Assembly: GCA_018993265.1 (NCBI GenBank) | Contig: JAGKSW010000079.1 | Coordinates: 1-64,000, forward strand | Reading direction: 5' to 3' | DNA from: Nostoc sp. TH1S01 | Lineage (GTDB): Bacteria > Cyanobacteriota > Cyanobacteriia > Cyanobacteriales > Nostocaceae | DNA length: 64,000 nt | Part shown: one piece after another, positions 26,987 to 36,400 of the stretch | Position numbering within the stretch: the stretch's first letter is position 1 | Layout of the letters: every line of letters starts with the position of its first letter | Notes under the pieces: model-generated | What the model was told of the DNA's origin: nothing | Databases searched by the model: none | Seen by the model: the letters and a program-made list of their open reading frames with translations, nothing else | Position numbers and translations under genes: made by a program

Positions 26987-28231
26987 GTGATTTACTGGAG
27001 TGCTGATTCCACAAACTCTAATCAACAAAGTATTAGTGGGTCAAATCCCAAAAAAAAAGTACATAGTGGAAATGCAAATAATGAGCTAGAATTGCGTGAT
27101 TTAGAGGACTATCCACTAAACTTATCCCCGCAAGAAGTAATGATTGAACAGGGACAAGCCGAGTATTCTTGGACTAAATCTGAGATTAATTCTGGCTACA
27201 ACTCATTATTATCTAGAAGTCCACTAGCTAAAGGCTCCAAAGTGAATTGCTTCTTTGATACCGAAGCACCAAAAATTTTAGTAGTTGACGACCATGCTGC
27301 TAGTCGAATGACGGCGGCGGCATTGTTGGCTATGGAAGGTTATGAAGTCATTGAAGCAGACAGTGGTGCAGCTGCTGTAGTGTTAGTAACACAAAAACAA
27401 CCAGATTTAATTTTGCTGGATGTGATGATGCCGGGAATGGATGGGTTTGAAGTATGCCAATTACTCAAACAAGACGAACATACAAGGTTAATTCCAGTAA
27501 TTTTTATTACAGCACTAAATGATCGGCGATCGCGCATTCGCGGCATAGAAGTAGGAGCCGATGATTTCTTGACCAAACCCTTTGACCGTGTGGAACTAGC
27601 AGCGCGAGTGAAGTCCTTGGTACGGCAGAAGCAGTTAAACGAAGATTTAGACCATGCAGAACAAGTCCTGTTTTCGATCGCTAGAGCAATTGAAAGTCGA
27701 GATCCCAACACCGGAGATCATTGCGAACGTTTAGTCAAGCTAGGACAAGCCTTTGGAGAATACTTGAATCTTTCTCGTTCTCAACTGCGAGATTTGATGT
27801 GGGGCGGTTATCTTCACGATATAGGTAAAGTTGGCATTCCAGATGCAGTGCTACTCAAAAATGAACAACTCACCTTGGAAGATTGGGAGATGATGCAGCA
27901 GCATGTTTTAATAGGGGAAAAAATTTGTCAACCTTTACGCAGTATGCGGGGTGTCATTCCCATTATTCGCCATCATCACGAGCGTTGGAATGGTTCAGGT
28001 TATCCTGATGGACTCAAAGGCAATGAAATACCTTTCTTGGCGCAAGTTTTTCAATTAATTGATATTTATGATGCGCTCACTAGCGAACGACCTTATAAAA
28101 GAGCCTTTAGACCAGAAGAAGCTTTATCTGTAATGCGGGAAGAAACTGAAGCTGGTTGGCGTAATCCTGAACTAATGGAGCGATTTGCTGATTTTATTCT
28201 CACTTACAAGCCGCAATCGATTAAAGATTGA
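26987..28231 (+). CDS. Response regulator with HD-GYP domain (c-di-GMP phosphodiesterase)
   Basis: About 414 residues if the GTG at 26987 is used; the frame is open from a TTG at 26897. A poorly conserved N-terminal ~90 residues is followed by REC (ILVVDDHAASR; Asp in LILLDVMMPG; TALN and LTKPFD) and HD-GYP: the HD pair in YLHDIGKVGIPD, HHHERWNGSGYPDGL, and a conserved DIYDALTSERPYK. All metal-binding His/Asp of an active HD-GYP appear present, so it should hydrolyse c-di-GMP when phosphorylated. No kinase is directly adjacent; partners are unknown. The start is uncertain because no convincing Shine-Dalgarno precedes any candidate. Confidence 0.9.
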   Translation: MIYWSADSTNSNQQSISGSNPKKKVHSGNANNELELRDLEDYPLNLSPQEVMIEQGQAEYSWTKSEINSGYNSLLSRSPLAKGSKVNCFFDTEAPKILVVDDHAASRMTAAALLAMEGYEVIEADSGAAAVVLVTQKQPDLILLDVMMPGMDGFEVCQLLKQDEHTRLIPVIFITALNDRRSRIRGIEVGADDFLTKPFDRVELAARVKSLVRQKQLNEDLDHAEQVLFSIARAIESRDPNTGDHCERLVKLGQAFGEYLNLSRSQLRDLMWGGYLHDIGKVGIPDAVLLKNEQLTLEDWEMMQQHVLIGEKICQPLRSMRGVIPIIRHHHERWNGSGYPDGLKGNEIPFLAQVFQLIDIYDALTSERPYKRAFRPEEALSVMREETEAGWRNPELMERFADFILTYKPQSIKD

Positions 28232-28381
28232 ATGGTGAAAGTTTTCGACCTATTGGCGAACTCTTGCAACAGCAGAGAGTCAAAGCGTAGCGCAAGCTAG
28301 TACAGAGGCGGAATTTGATACTTTATACTTTATACTACCCTTTGGGAATTTCAAGGGCGAACACAGTTCATACTTTTGATT

Positions 28382-29731
28382 ATGGTAGTTGTAGCAATTC
28401 TAGCGGCGGGACGCGGCACCAGGATGAAATCAAGCTTACCCAAAGTTTTACATTCTTTGGGTGGGCGATCGCTAGTCGAAAAAGTTTTAGAAAGTGTAGA
28501 ACCGCTTTCACCCTCAAGAAGAATGGTGATTGTAGGGTATCAAGCTCAAGAAGTAAAAGCTGCCATACAATCAAGCTTCAGCTTAGAGTTTGTGGAACAG
28601 ACAGTACAACTGGGAACAGGTCACGCTATCCAGCAATTACTACCTTATCTTGAAGGCTACACCGGAGATTTATTAGTCCTGAATGGTGATGTTCCACTAT
28701 TACGCACCGCAACGCTGAAACAGCTATTGCTCACGCACCAGCAAAATCAAAACGCTGCTACCATTCTCACTGCTCAGTTAGCAGATCCCAAAGGCTATGG
28801 GCGAGTTTTCTGTAATGGGGAAAATATAGTCCAACAAATGGTGGAAGATAAAGATTGTACCCCCACTCAAAGAGAAAATCGCCGGATTAACGCCGGGGTT
28901 TACTGCTTTCGTTGGCCGGACTTAGCCAAAGTTTTACCAGATTTAGAAGCCAACAACGCCCAAAAAGAATACTACCTCACCGATGCTGTTACCCAAGTTG
29001 GAAAAGTGATGGCGGTGGATGTCGCCGACTATCAGGAAATTTTAGGCATCAACGATCGCCTACAATTAGCTACAGCCTACGAAATTCTGCAAAGACGCAT
29101 CAAAGAAAAATGGATGACCGCAGGTGTAACGCTCATCGACCCCAATAGTATTACCATTGACGACACCGTAGAATTACAACCAGATGTCATTATTGAGCCG
29201 CAAACTCACCTGCGGGGAAATACCACAATTAAAACTGGTAGCCGCATTGGGCCGGGAAGTTTGATTGAAAATAGTCAAATCGGCGAAAAAGTCACTGTTC
29301 AATATTCTGTAGTCACAGATAGTATTGTCCAAGCCGGAACTCGGATTGGCCCTTATGCTCATTTACGTGGTCATACTGAAGTAGGTGCAAATTGCCGGGT
29401 CGGTAATTTTGTGGAGTTAAAAAATACAGAGTTAGGCGAAAAAACCAACGTAGCGCATCTTTCTTATTTGGGTGATGCTACTGCGGGTACTCAAGTAAAT
29501 ATTGGTGCAGGCACAATTACTGCTAATTATGATGGTGTCAAAAAACATAAAACTACGATTGGCGATCGCACCAAAACAGGTTCTAATAGCGTTTTAGTAG
29601 CACCAGTGACTTTAGGTGATGATGTCTATGTAGCGGCAGGTTCTACAGTCACCGAAGATGTGCCTAACGATAGTTTAGTCATTGCTCGTAGCCGTCAGGT
29701 AGTCAAACAAGGGTGGCGGAAGAAAGTATAA
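28382..29731 (+). CDS. glmU: Bifunctional GlmU uridyltransferase / acetyltransferase
   Basis: 449 residues from the ATG at 28382 ([15 protein letters not shown]); the frame opens two codons earlier at a TTG. GlmU acetylates glucosamine-1-P and then makes UDP-GlcNAc for peptidoglycan. The N-terminal pyrophosphorylase has [34 protein letters not shown] and NAGVYCF. A left-handed beta-helix of hexapeptide repeats follows from ~250, with [35 protein letters not shown] and [16 protein letters not shown] short hairpin with TGAAGTATGAAG/CTTCACACTTCAG arms at about 29732-29792 separates it from the convergent peptidase gene and probably terminates both. Confidence 0.97.
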   Translation: MVVVAILAAGRGTRMKSSLPKVLHSLGGRSLVEKVLESVEPLSPSRRMVIVGYQAQEVKAAIQSSFSLEFVEQTVQLGTGHAIQQLLPYLEGYTGDLLVLNGDVPLLRTATLKQLLLTHQQNQNAATILTAQLADPKGYGRVFCNGENIVQQMVEDKDCTPTQRENRRINAGVYCFRWPDLAKVLPDLEANNAQKEYYLTDAVTQVGKVMAVDVADYQEILGINDRLQLATAYEILQRRIKEKWMTAGVTLIDPNSITIDDTVELQPDVIIEPQTHLRGNTTIKTGSRIGPGSLIENSQIGEKVTVQYSVVTDSIVQAGTRIGPYAHLRGHTEVGANCRVGNFVELKNTELGEKTNVAHLSYLGDATAGTQVNIGAGTITANYDGVKKHKTTIGDRTKTGSNSVLVAPVTLGDDVYVAAGSTVTEDVPNDSLVIARSRQVVKQGWRKKV

Positions 29732-29782
29732 AGTGTGAAGTATGAAGTATGAAAATAAATTTCAGACTTCACACTTCAGCCT

Positions 29783-30742
29783 TCACACTTGCATACAGCC
29801 GATTTGTGTACCAACGGGCATTTCTAGAGTGTCGCCAATTTTTTCGCCGTCGTGATAGGCGGCGAGTAAAACTTGGCTAGTTTTACCCCAAGCGATCGCA
29901 CCACTAGCATCTAAGGCGATCGCACCTAAGTCTCTTTGATGTTCGTGGGCTTCAGCAAAAGAGCGTTGCATGGCATCTTTGAGCGTCATACCATCAGTAA
30001 CACGTACCACAATTCTAGGTGCTAAACACTCATCGATAATATCTTCACCAATTCCTGTACAGCTAACAGCCGCATGACCAGTTGCATAGTTACCAGCCGG
30101 CATTGCCGAATCACTGACTCGACCAATGCGTTCAAAGCCTTTGCCCCCTGTGGATGTACCTGCTGCTAGTCCACCATGAGCATCTAAAGCAACTACGCCA
30201 ATTGTCCCACGTCCGGCATTGCTAGTTTCTAATAATTCTGGCTCTGCTACCACCCCAGCCATTGTTCTTTTAAAATTATCTTGACGTTCTTGAATCCATT
30301 CTTGTAACCGTAATTCAGTTAAAGCATTGTAGCTGGGGACTTGTAACTCTCGTGCTAATTCCGCAGAACCATAATCTGACAATACACGGTCAGGCGAATT
30401 TTGTAAAAAATATGCTAATTCAATGGGATTTTTTACCCGCGAGACATTAATCACACCGCTAAAACGTCCTGACATCCCATCCATTAAGGCCGCACTCATC
30501 CGAATTTGACCATCAGATTGCAGTACAGAACCAGTACCAGCATTAAACCGGGGGTCATCTTCTAATAATTGGCAACCCCGCAGCACTGCTGCGGAAGCGT
30601 TTGCCCCTGATAATAACAAAGCATAAACTTCTTCTATAACGGCATGGAGCGAGCGACGTACCGCCTCTAATCCTCCTTTGCCGTGGAGAGAACTACCAGC
30701 CCCTCCGTGAATAATTAATTTGGGTTGCACCTGTGCCTGCAT
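29783..30742 (-). CDS. Isoaspartyl peptidase / L-asparaginase (Ntn-hydrolase)
   Basis: 319 residues of the plant-type asparaginase family. The precursor cleaves itself before the catalytic Thr in GRGTIGVVALD (near residue 178), giving alpha and beta subunits. Other conserved segments are LIIHGGAG at the N-terminus, NAGTGSVLQSDG, and GGKGFERIGRVSDSAMPAG. It hydrolyses beta-aspartyl dipeptides. In diazotrophic cyanobacteria the related Anabaena enzyme acts on beta-Asp-Arg from cyanophycin; that role is plausible here but is inference. Start ATG (MQAQVQPK). The gene is convergent with glmU and 95 bp downstream of a DUF2256 miniprotein gene on the same strand. Confidence 0.93.
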   Translation of the reverse strand: MQAQVQPKLIIHGGAGSSLHGKGGLEAVRRSLHAVIEEVYALLLSGANASAAVLRGCQLLEDDPRFNAGTGSVLQSDGQIRMSAALMDGMSGRFSGVINVSRVKNPIELAYFLQNSPDRVLSDYGSAELARELQVPSYNALTELRLQEWIQERQDNFKRTMAGVVAEPELLETSNAGRGTIGVVALDAHGGLAAGTSTGGKGFERIGRVSDSAMPAGNYATGHAAVSCTGIGEDIIDECLAPRIVVRVTDGMTLKDAMQRSFAEAHEHQRDLGAIALDASGAIAWGKTSQVLLAAYHDGEKIGDTLEMPVGTQIGCMQV

Positions 30743-30837
30743 CTATAATTTTTGCGCTATTTGCGTCTCAATTGCAGTTGATTTTACTAGGAATTGGGTC
30801 TGAGAAAGGAATTTTTTCTAGTTCCTTTTTCATACCT

Positions 30838-30996
30838 TTACTCTGTTTTCGCCTCAGAACGGCGACGGCGGCAACGTTCTGAACAGTATTTCACCTCATC
30901 CCAGCAATCTTGCCACTTCTTCCGCCAAGCGAAGGGACGTTGACATACCGGGCAGATTTTTGTAGGTAAGTCAGATTTAGAACGATAGCGCCCCAT
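30838..30996 (-). CDS. DUF2256-family zinc-ribbon-like miniprotein
   Basis: A 52-residue basic protein (MGRYRSKSDLPTKI start) with CPVC, QRPFAWRKKW, and C-S-E-R-C: cysteines at 15, 18, 38 and 42 in the CxxC...CxxxC layout, ending RRRRSEAKTE. This fits the DUF2256 family of small bacterial proteins; the four cysteines probably bind zinc. Function unknown. Same strand as the asparaginase-like gene 95 bp downstream. It is short and easily missed in automated calls. Confidence 0.9.
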   Translation of the reverse strand: MGRYRSKSDLPTKICPVCQRPFAWRKKWQDCWDEVKYCSERCRRRRSEAKTE

Positions 30997-31306
30997 ATAA
31001 ATACTGTGAAGATATAATGTTGATTTTTGAGAGAGACGGAAAATAATTATAACCAGTTTGCTACAAAGGCGGGAGAGTTTGGATGATATCTTGTCCAGCG
31101 CCAGACTGATTATGACGGCCGCAGGAGCGCAGAGACACGCAAGAACAGGGGAGAAGGTTTTAATTTTTCTGCACAGATGTACAGTATCATCGCTGATTTA
31201 CCGGGACATGATCTAAAAAATTATTACTCCATCTGCTTTGAGATTTATTTATTCATAAATCGCTTGATAATATAGTTACATTTTATACAGAAAATTAACT
31301 TAATAT

Positions 31307-33424
31307 TTACTGCCGAATTGGAATTGTAATGACAAACTCTGTTCCTTGTCCTGGGTGGGAGTAACACTCCAATTTGCCAGCATGTTTTTCCGTAATAATT
31401 TGATAACTGATTGACATTCCCATACCAGTTCCTTTACCTACCGGCTTGGTAGTAAAGAAGGGATTGAAAATCTGTTTTTTAATTTGTTCTGACATTCCCA
31501 TACCATTGTCAGCGATCGCAATTTTTACCCAGTGAGAATCAATTACCGCAGTCCGAATTGTAATTTTCGGTTGTTCTTCTTTCCTCGCTCCCATTTCTAA
31601 AGCATCAATGGCATTTGTGAGAATATTCATCAACACCTGATTGAGTTGTCCAGGGTAGCATTCTACTAAAGGTAAAGAAGCATAATCTCTAATGACTTGA
31701 ATTTCGGGAAATTCTGGCTTTTCTTTGAGACGATGTTGCAAAATCATCAAAGTACTATCTATGCCTTCGTGAATATCTACATCTTTAAATTCAGCTTCAT
31801 CCATGCGTGAAAAAGTACGCAGTGATAACACAATCTGACGGATGCGTTGAGTGCCGATTTTCATAGAGTGCAAGATTTTTGGTAAATCTTGCTGAATGTA
31901 ATCTAAGTCAATTTCCTCCGATAAAGTGGCAAATTCTGGTAGATTCATCCCTTTACATAAGCTAATTACCTGCAATAAATCTTGGGTATGTTCCTCTAAA
32001 TGGGTGAGATTTCCGTGAATGAAATTTACAGGATTATTGATTTCATGGGCAACTCCCGCCACTAGTTGACCCAAACTGGACATTTTTTCAGCTTGAACCA
32101 TTTGCGCTTGGGTGTGTTGGAGTTCTTGTAGAGTTTGGGCTAAATTTTCGGCTTGTTGTCGAAGCTGGGCTTCGATTTGGAGGCGATCGCGGATATCACG
32201 GGCGATGGTTGATAAAAATTCTATTTCTCCTTGTTCATTTTTATGGGCAATCATTACCTGAGAAATGGGAACTTCTTCGCCACTACGACTGCGTAATTTA
32301 GATTCTCCCGACCAGATACCCTTCTCCAGCAGAGTTGGTAGGCTTTCTGTCTGAAATTTGTCTAACATCGAGGGTTCTACAACCTCGCTAATATGAAACT
32401 TATCAGTTTCTGAGGGGGGAATATCTAACATTTTCTGCCCTGCTTGGTTGAGATAGCAACTATTTCCGTTGACATCAGCTATACCAATGATGTCTGTGGT
32501 TGCTTCCAGGATGGCGATTAATCTGCGTTGCTCTTGTTCTGCTTGTTTACGATCACTAATATCACGCACTACCGAAAGTGCATGAGGTTTGCCATTGTAG
32601 TTTAAGAGCCGTCCTGTAACTTCTACATCAAAATAAGTACCATCTTTGCGAATATCTACCGCCTGAGTGTGATATTCGCCTCCCATCTTAATGGCATTGA
32701 TAAACTCCCCAAATTTCTCAAAAAAACTGGGATGAACGAAGTCTGTAGGGTTTAAGTAGAAAAATTCCTCTTGAGTATAGCCGTGCATCTGACAGAAAGC
32801 CGGATTAGCAGTGACAATTTTACCAGTATCTAAATCAATAACACTCAGGCCATCACTAACAGCCTCGAAAATGCTGCGATACTGGATTTCTTGTTGACGT
32901 AATGCTGCTTCAGTTGCTTTGCGATCGCTAATATCTCTGGCAATCCAAACTACACTGTTCTCACCCATACCAGAAACGCTACCCTCAAACCAAACTTCTT
33001 GATCATCAATGGGCAAGCTATATTCAATTTTGGCATTTTTCTTTGTTTTAAGTACCTGTTGAATACATTCCAAAAAACTATCAGCTAGGTGAGTTGGTAA
33101 AACTTCATGGGCAGTTTTACCAATAATTTCCGTAGGAGGTTTATACAGTAACGGCGCACAACTAGGAGCAATTTTTAAGTATCTGCCCTCGGCATCAACA
33201 ACAATAATTACATCTTGAATGGCGTTAAACAATGCGAGTAATTCTGTTTGAGTATCTTTGAGAGCTTGTTCTGCTTGGTAATGATTTTGTAAAAGTTGTT
33301 GAGTGTCTTGCAGTTCCGTTTCTAATTGAGCAATTCTGACGCTGGATTCACTTAACTGTTGCTGTAACTCAGCATTTTGTTGACTTAGCAAGGCAATTTC
33401 TTGCTGAATATCTGAATTGTTCAT
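31307..33424 (-). CDS. Multi-PAS sensor histidine kinase
   Basis: 705 residues, apparently cytosolic (no transmembrane helix). An N-terminal coiled coil (about 1-60, glutamine/leucine heptads) precedes three PAS domains (about 60-170, 175-295, 300-420; each ending in an R-D-I-S/R-D-R-K type PAC edge: ARDISDRKA, VRDISDRKQ, ARDIRDRLQ). The kinase core has the phospho-acceptor His460 (VAGVAHEINNPVNF) and HATPase (LTNAIDALE, IADNGMGMSEQI, GTGMGMSISYQI). It has no receiver; the response partner is unknown. It is the third gene of an apparent minus-strand operon, 15 bp after the 1929-residue kinase, and its kinase core is closely similar to theirs (shared LRTFSR and HEGIDST segments). Confidence 0.93.
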   Translation of the reverse strand: MNNSDIQQEIALLSQQNAELQQQLSESSVRIAQLETELQDTQQLLQNHYQAEQALKDTQTELLALFNAIQDVIIVVDAEGRYLKIAPSCAPLLYKPPTEIIGKTAHEVLPTHLADSFLECIQQVLKTKKNAKIEYSLPIDDQEVWFEGSVSGMGENSVVWIARDISDRKATEAALRQQEIQYRSIFEAVSDGLSVIDLDTGKIVTANPAFCQMHGYTQEEFFYLNPTDFVHPSFFEKFGEFINAIKMGGEYHTQAVDIRKDGTYFDVEVTGRLLNYNGKPHALSVVRDISDRKQAEQEQRRLIAILEATTDIIGIADVNGNSCYLNQAGQKMLDIPPSETDKFHISEVVEPSMLDKFQTESLPTLLEKGIWSGESKLRSRSGEEVPISQVMIAHKNEQGEIEFLSTIARDIRDRLQIEAQLRQQAENLAQTLQELQHTQAQMVQAEKMSSLGQLVAGVAHEINNPVNFIHGNLTHLEEHTQDLLQVISLCKGMNLPEFATLSEEIDLDYIQQDLPKILHSMKIGTQRIRQIVLSLRTFSRMDEAEFKDVDIHEGIDSTLMILQHRLKEKPEFPEIQVIRDYASLPLVECYPGQLNQVLMNILTNAIDALEMGARKEEQPKITIRTAVIDSHWVKIAIADNGMGMSEQIKKQIFNPFFTTKPVGKGTGMGMSISYQIITEKHAGKLECYSHPGQGTEFVITIPIRQ

Positions 33425-33439
33425 GAATTTTCCTCTAAT

Positions 33440-36400
33440 TTATTGGCGAAGGGGAATTAAGATGACAAATTCTGTACCTTGCCCTGGAGAGGAATTGCAT
33501 TCAATAGAACCGCTGTGTTTTTCGACGATAATTTGACGGGCGATCGCTAGTCCTAAACCCGTTCCTTTACCTACAGCTTTTGTAGTAAATAAATTCTCAA
33601 AGATTTTTTGCTTGACTGCTGCATCCATGCCAATACCGTTATCAGCAATTTTGATTTCGACGAATTTATTTTGTACAGATGTTTGAATTTTGATTTGATG
33701 TTGAATAATTTGATTTTTGCTAAAATTTACTTCTTCTATAGCATCAATAGCATTAGCAAGGATATTCATAAATACCTGATTCAATTGTCCCGGAAAGCAT
33801 TCAATTGGGGGGATATTTCCATAATCTGTGATGACTTCTATGGCAGGACGTTTTTCGTTAGCTTTGAGGCGATGCCGGAGAATTAAAAGTGTGCTATCAA
33901 TACCTTCATGAATATGAAAACTCACTTTATAATCTTGGTCAGCACGAGAGAAGGTACGCAGACTAGTGCTAATATTTTTCAGGCGATCGCAAGCTAAAAT
34001 CATGGCATCAATGACCTTGGGCAAGTCTTCTAAGCTGTAATCCAAATCAATTTCTTCTGCATGAGCTTGGATTTCATCACTGGGATTTGGTAAACTTTCT
34101 TGATAAAGGTATAAATGCTCAATAATTTCAGCAATTGTCGGTTGGGTTTGTTTTAAACTAGCAGCAATAAAGCCCAAAGGATTATTCATTTCATGGGCGA
34201 CACCTGCAACTAAATTACCCAAAGCAGACATTTTTTCACTTTGTACCATTTGTAATTGGGCTTGTTGTAAATTCTGCAATGCTGCTTCTAGTTCTTGGGA
34301 TTTTTGCTTGATGGCTGTTTCGGCTTGTTTGCGATCGCTAATATTTCTACTAAAGGCAAAGTTGTAGGCTTTACCATTAAACTCAACATAGTTAACAGTA
34401 ACTTCTACAGGAAAAATCTGGCCATTTTTATGCCGATGATAAGATTCAAATTCACCAAAGCCTTTTTCAGATAATGTTTGCCAATGTTCTGCCCATAATT
34501 CTTGCGGGAAAGCAGCATCAAAATCAAAAATGTTTTTACCAATAATTTCTTCTCGCTGATATCCCAAATCTTGACAGACAGCATCATTTACGTAAAAAAT
34601 GCTGGCATCTTCTTCAACCCACCAGATACCAATAGATGCTCGATCAATTGAAAATTGTTTAAGTAAAGAATCTTGGAGAGCTTGCTGCGATTGTTGAAAA
34701 AGTCGTGCATTTTCTAAAGATATTGCTGCTTGAGAAGCCAAAAGTTTAATAACTTTTACACGTTCTTGAGTAAATACGCCAGTAGTTAACTTATTTTCGA
34801 GGTAGAGTAACCCAACTAAATGACCTTGATTGACTATCGGCGTACAAAAGACACTTTGGGGTTGATATTGCAGCATATATTCCCCAATTACCCCTGGTAT
34901 ATCTGTTTGGCAGTTTTCGATAACCAGTGTTTTTTGAGTATTGATGACGTAATGGATAATTTTTATGGGAATATCTGGGCAAGTTTCTAGTAATTGAGGT
35001 ACAAGAATATGCCGTAATTTTCCATTCTCAATCAAAGCAATGGCTTGGATTTGCCAAGTATGATTTTGAGGAAGCAGCAGTATAGCTTTTTTCGCGCCAG
35101 AGTTTTCCAGAATAATTTGTAATAAATTCGCAACTAGTTCGTCTAATTTTAAAGAACTAGAAATTGCTTGAGCAGCTTTGAGAGCAGAGGTAAAATCCAG
35201 AATTTCTGAATAACTAGTGCTGTCGCTACTGGAAGTGCGAGTAGATGCAGCAACTTTATGAGCAGCAATAGTTTCTAAGGGGTTAAACTCATTTTTTTGT
35301 TGTTGCAAAATCAAATGCAACAGTTGCGGATAGCGGTTTTCTAGCTCGTTAATTTTAGCTTTCGCACCCCAGCGAGCATAACAGTAGTAAGCTTCTTGCA
35401 GATAACCTGCGGCAATTTTCTCTTTGCCCCAGTTGAGGTAGAATTTAGCTGCTAGTTCGTTGGCTAAAGCTTCTTCTTGGATGTAACCATTAGCTTTGGC
35501 TCCAGAGATGGCGCGATCGTAAAAATCTCCAGCTTCGTAGAATTTGCCTAATACCCGCTGCTTCTCGGCTTCGATCAAATCAACTTTATGCTGATGATTC
35601 ATCGGTGCATAATGCGCCCAATACTGGAGTTTGGTTTGGTTTTCCGTGACGCGCTCTAATGCAGGTGATGTCTCATTTAGTTGTGCCAAAGCCAGGAGAG
35701 AATCATAGAAATAAAAAACTGGTTCACTTGCTAGTCCTGCACCAGCCATAAAATAACGTCTAACTTCAGTTGCATAATTTTCGGCTGCTGCTATTTCTGC
35801 AAACAAGAAACAAAGCATCAACTTATACAAAGAGAAAATGTACAACCCGTAACTATCATTCGCAGACCGCAGCAGGGAAACAAATTCATCTTCTTGTAAG
35901 GCTTCCCCAGACAAAAGGGTGGGATTCTCTGTCAAATTCAATAAATTTAATCCAGCTTGCCAATAGATGCGGCAATAATTCGCTGTAGTCAATTGGTTTA
36001 GCTGCATCAACCCATTGCAGTAAGCGCGAGTCTCCTGTTCCAAAGTTATGAGAGACTGACCGCAACAAAAAGCATAAAAACAATAATTATGGGCATTATG
36101 TCCAGCAAACTCTAAATCACCAACTTCTAGCCCGATGCTATAGCCTTCTTGCAACAGTGGTAGAGTTTCTTGGATATGAGATTTGCGTGGGCGAATGTAC
36201 AGTCCCAGAAGGAGACAGACTTGCGGTTTCGCTGTTTTCGCATCTAATTTTGAGGTGAGTTGAAGTGCTAATTGCCCAAACTCTGTGGCTGTATCGACAT
36301 CTTGCAAAAAATTACACAGCAGCACACTATAGGAGCAGTAAATATAACTTGTAGCGGGGGTGTTTCCATACTGAATGGATGTTTTCACAGATAAAGAAAT

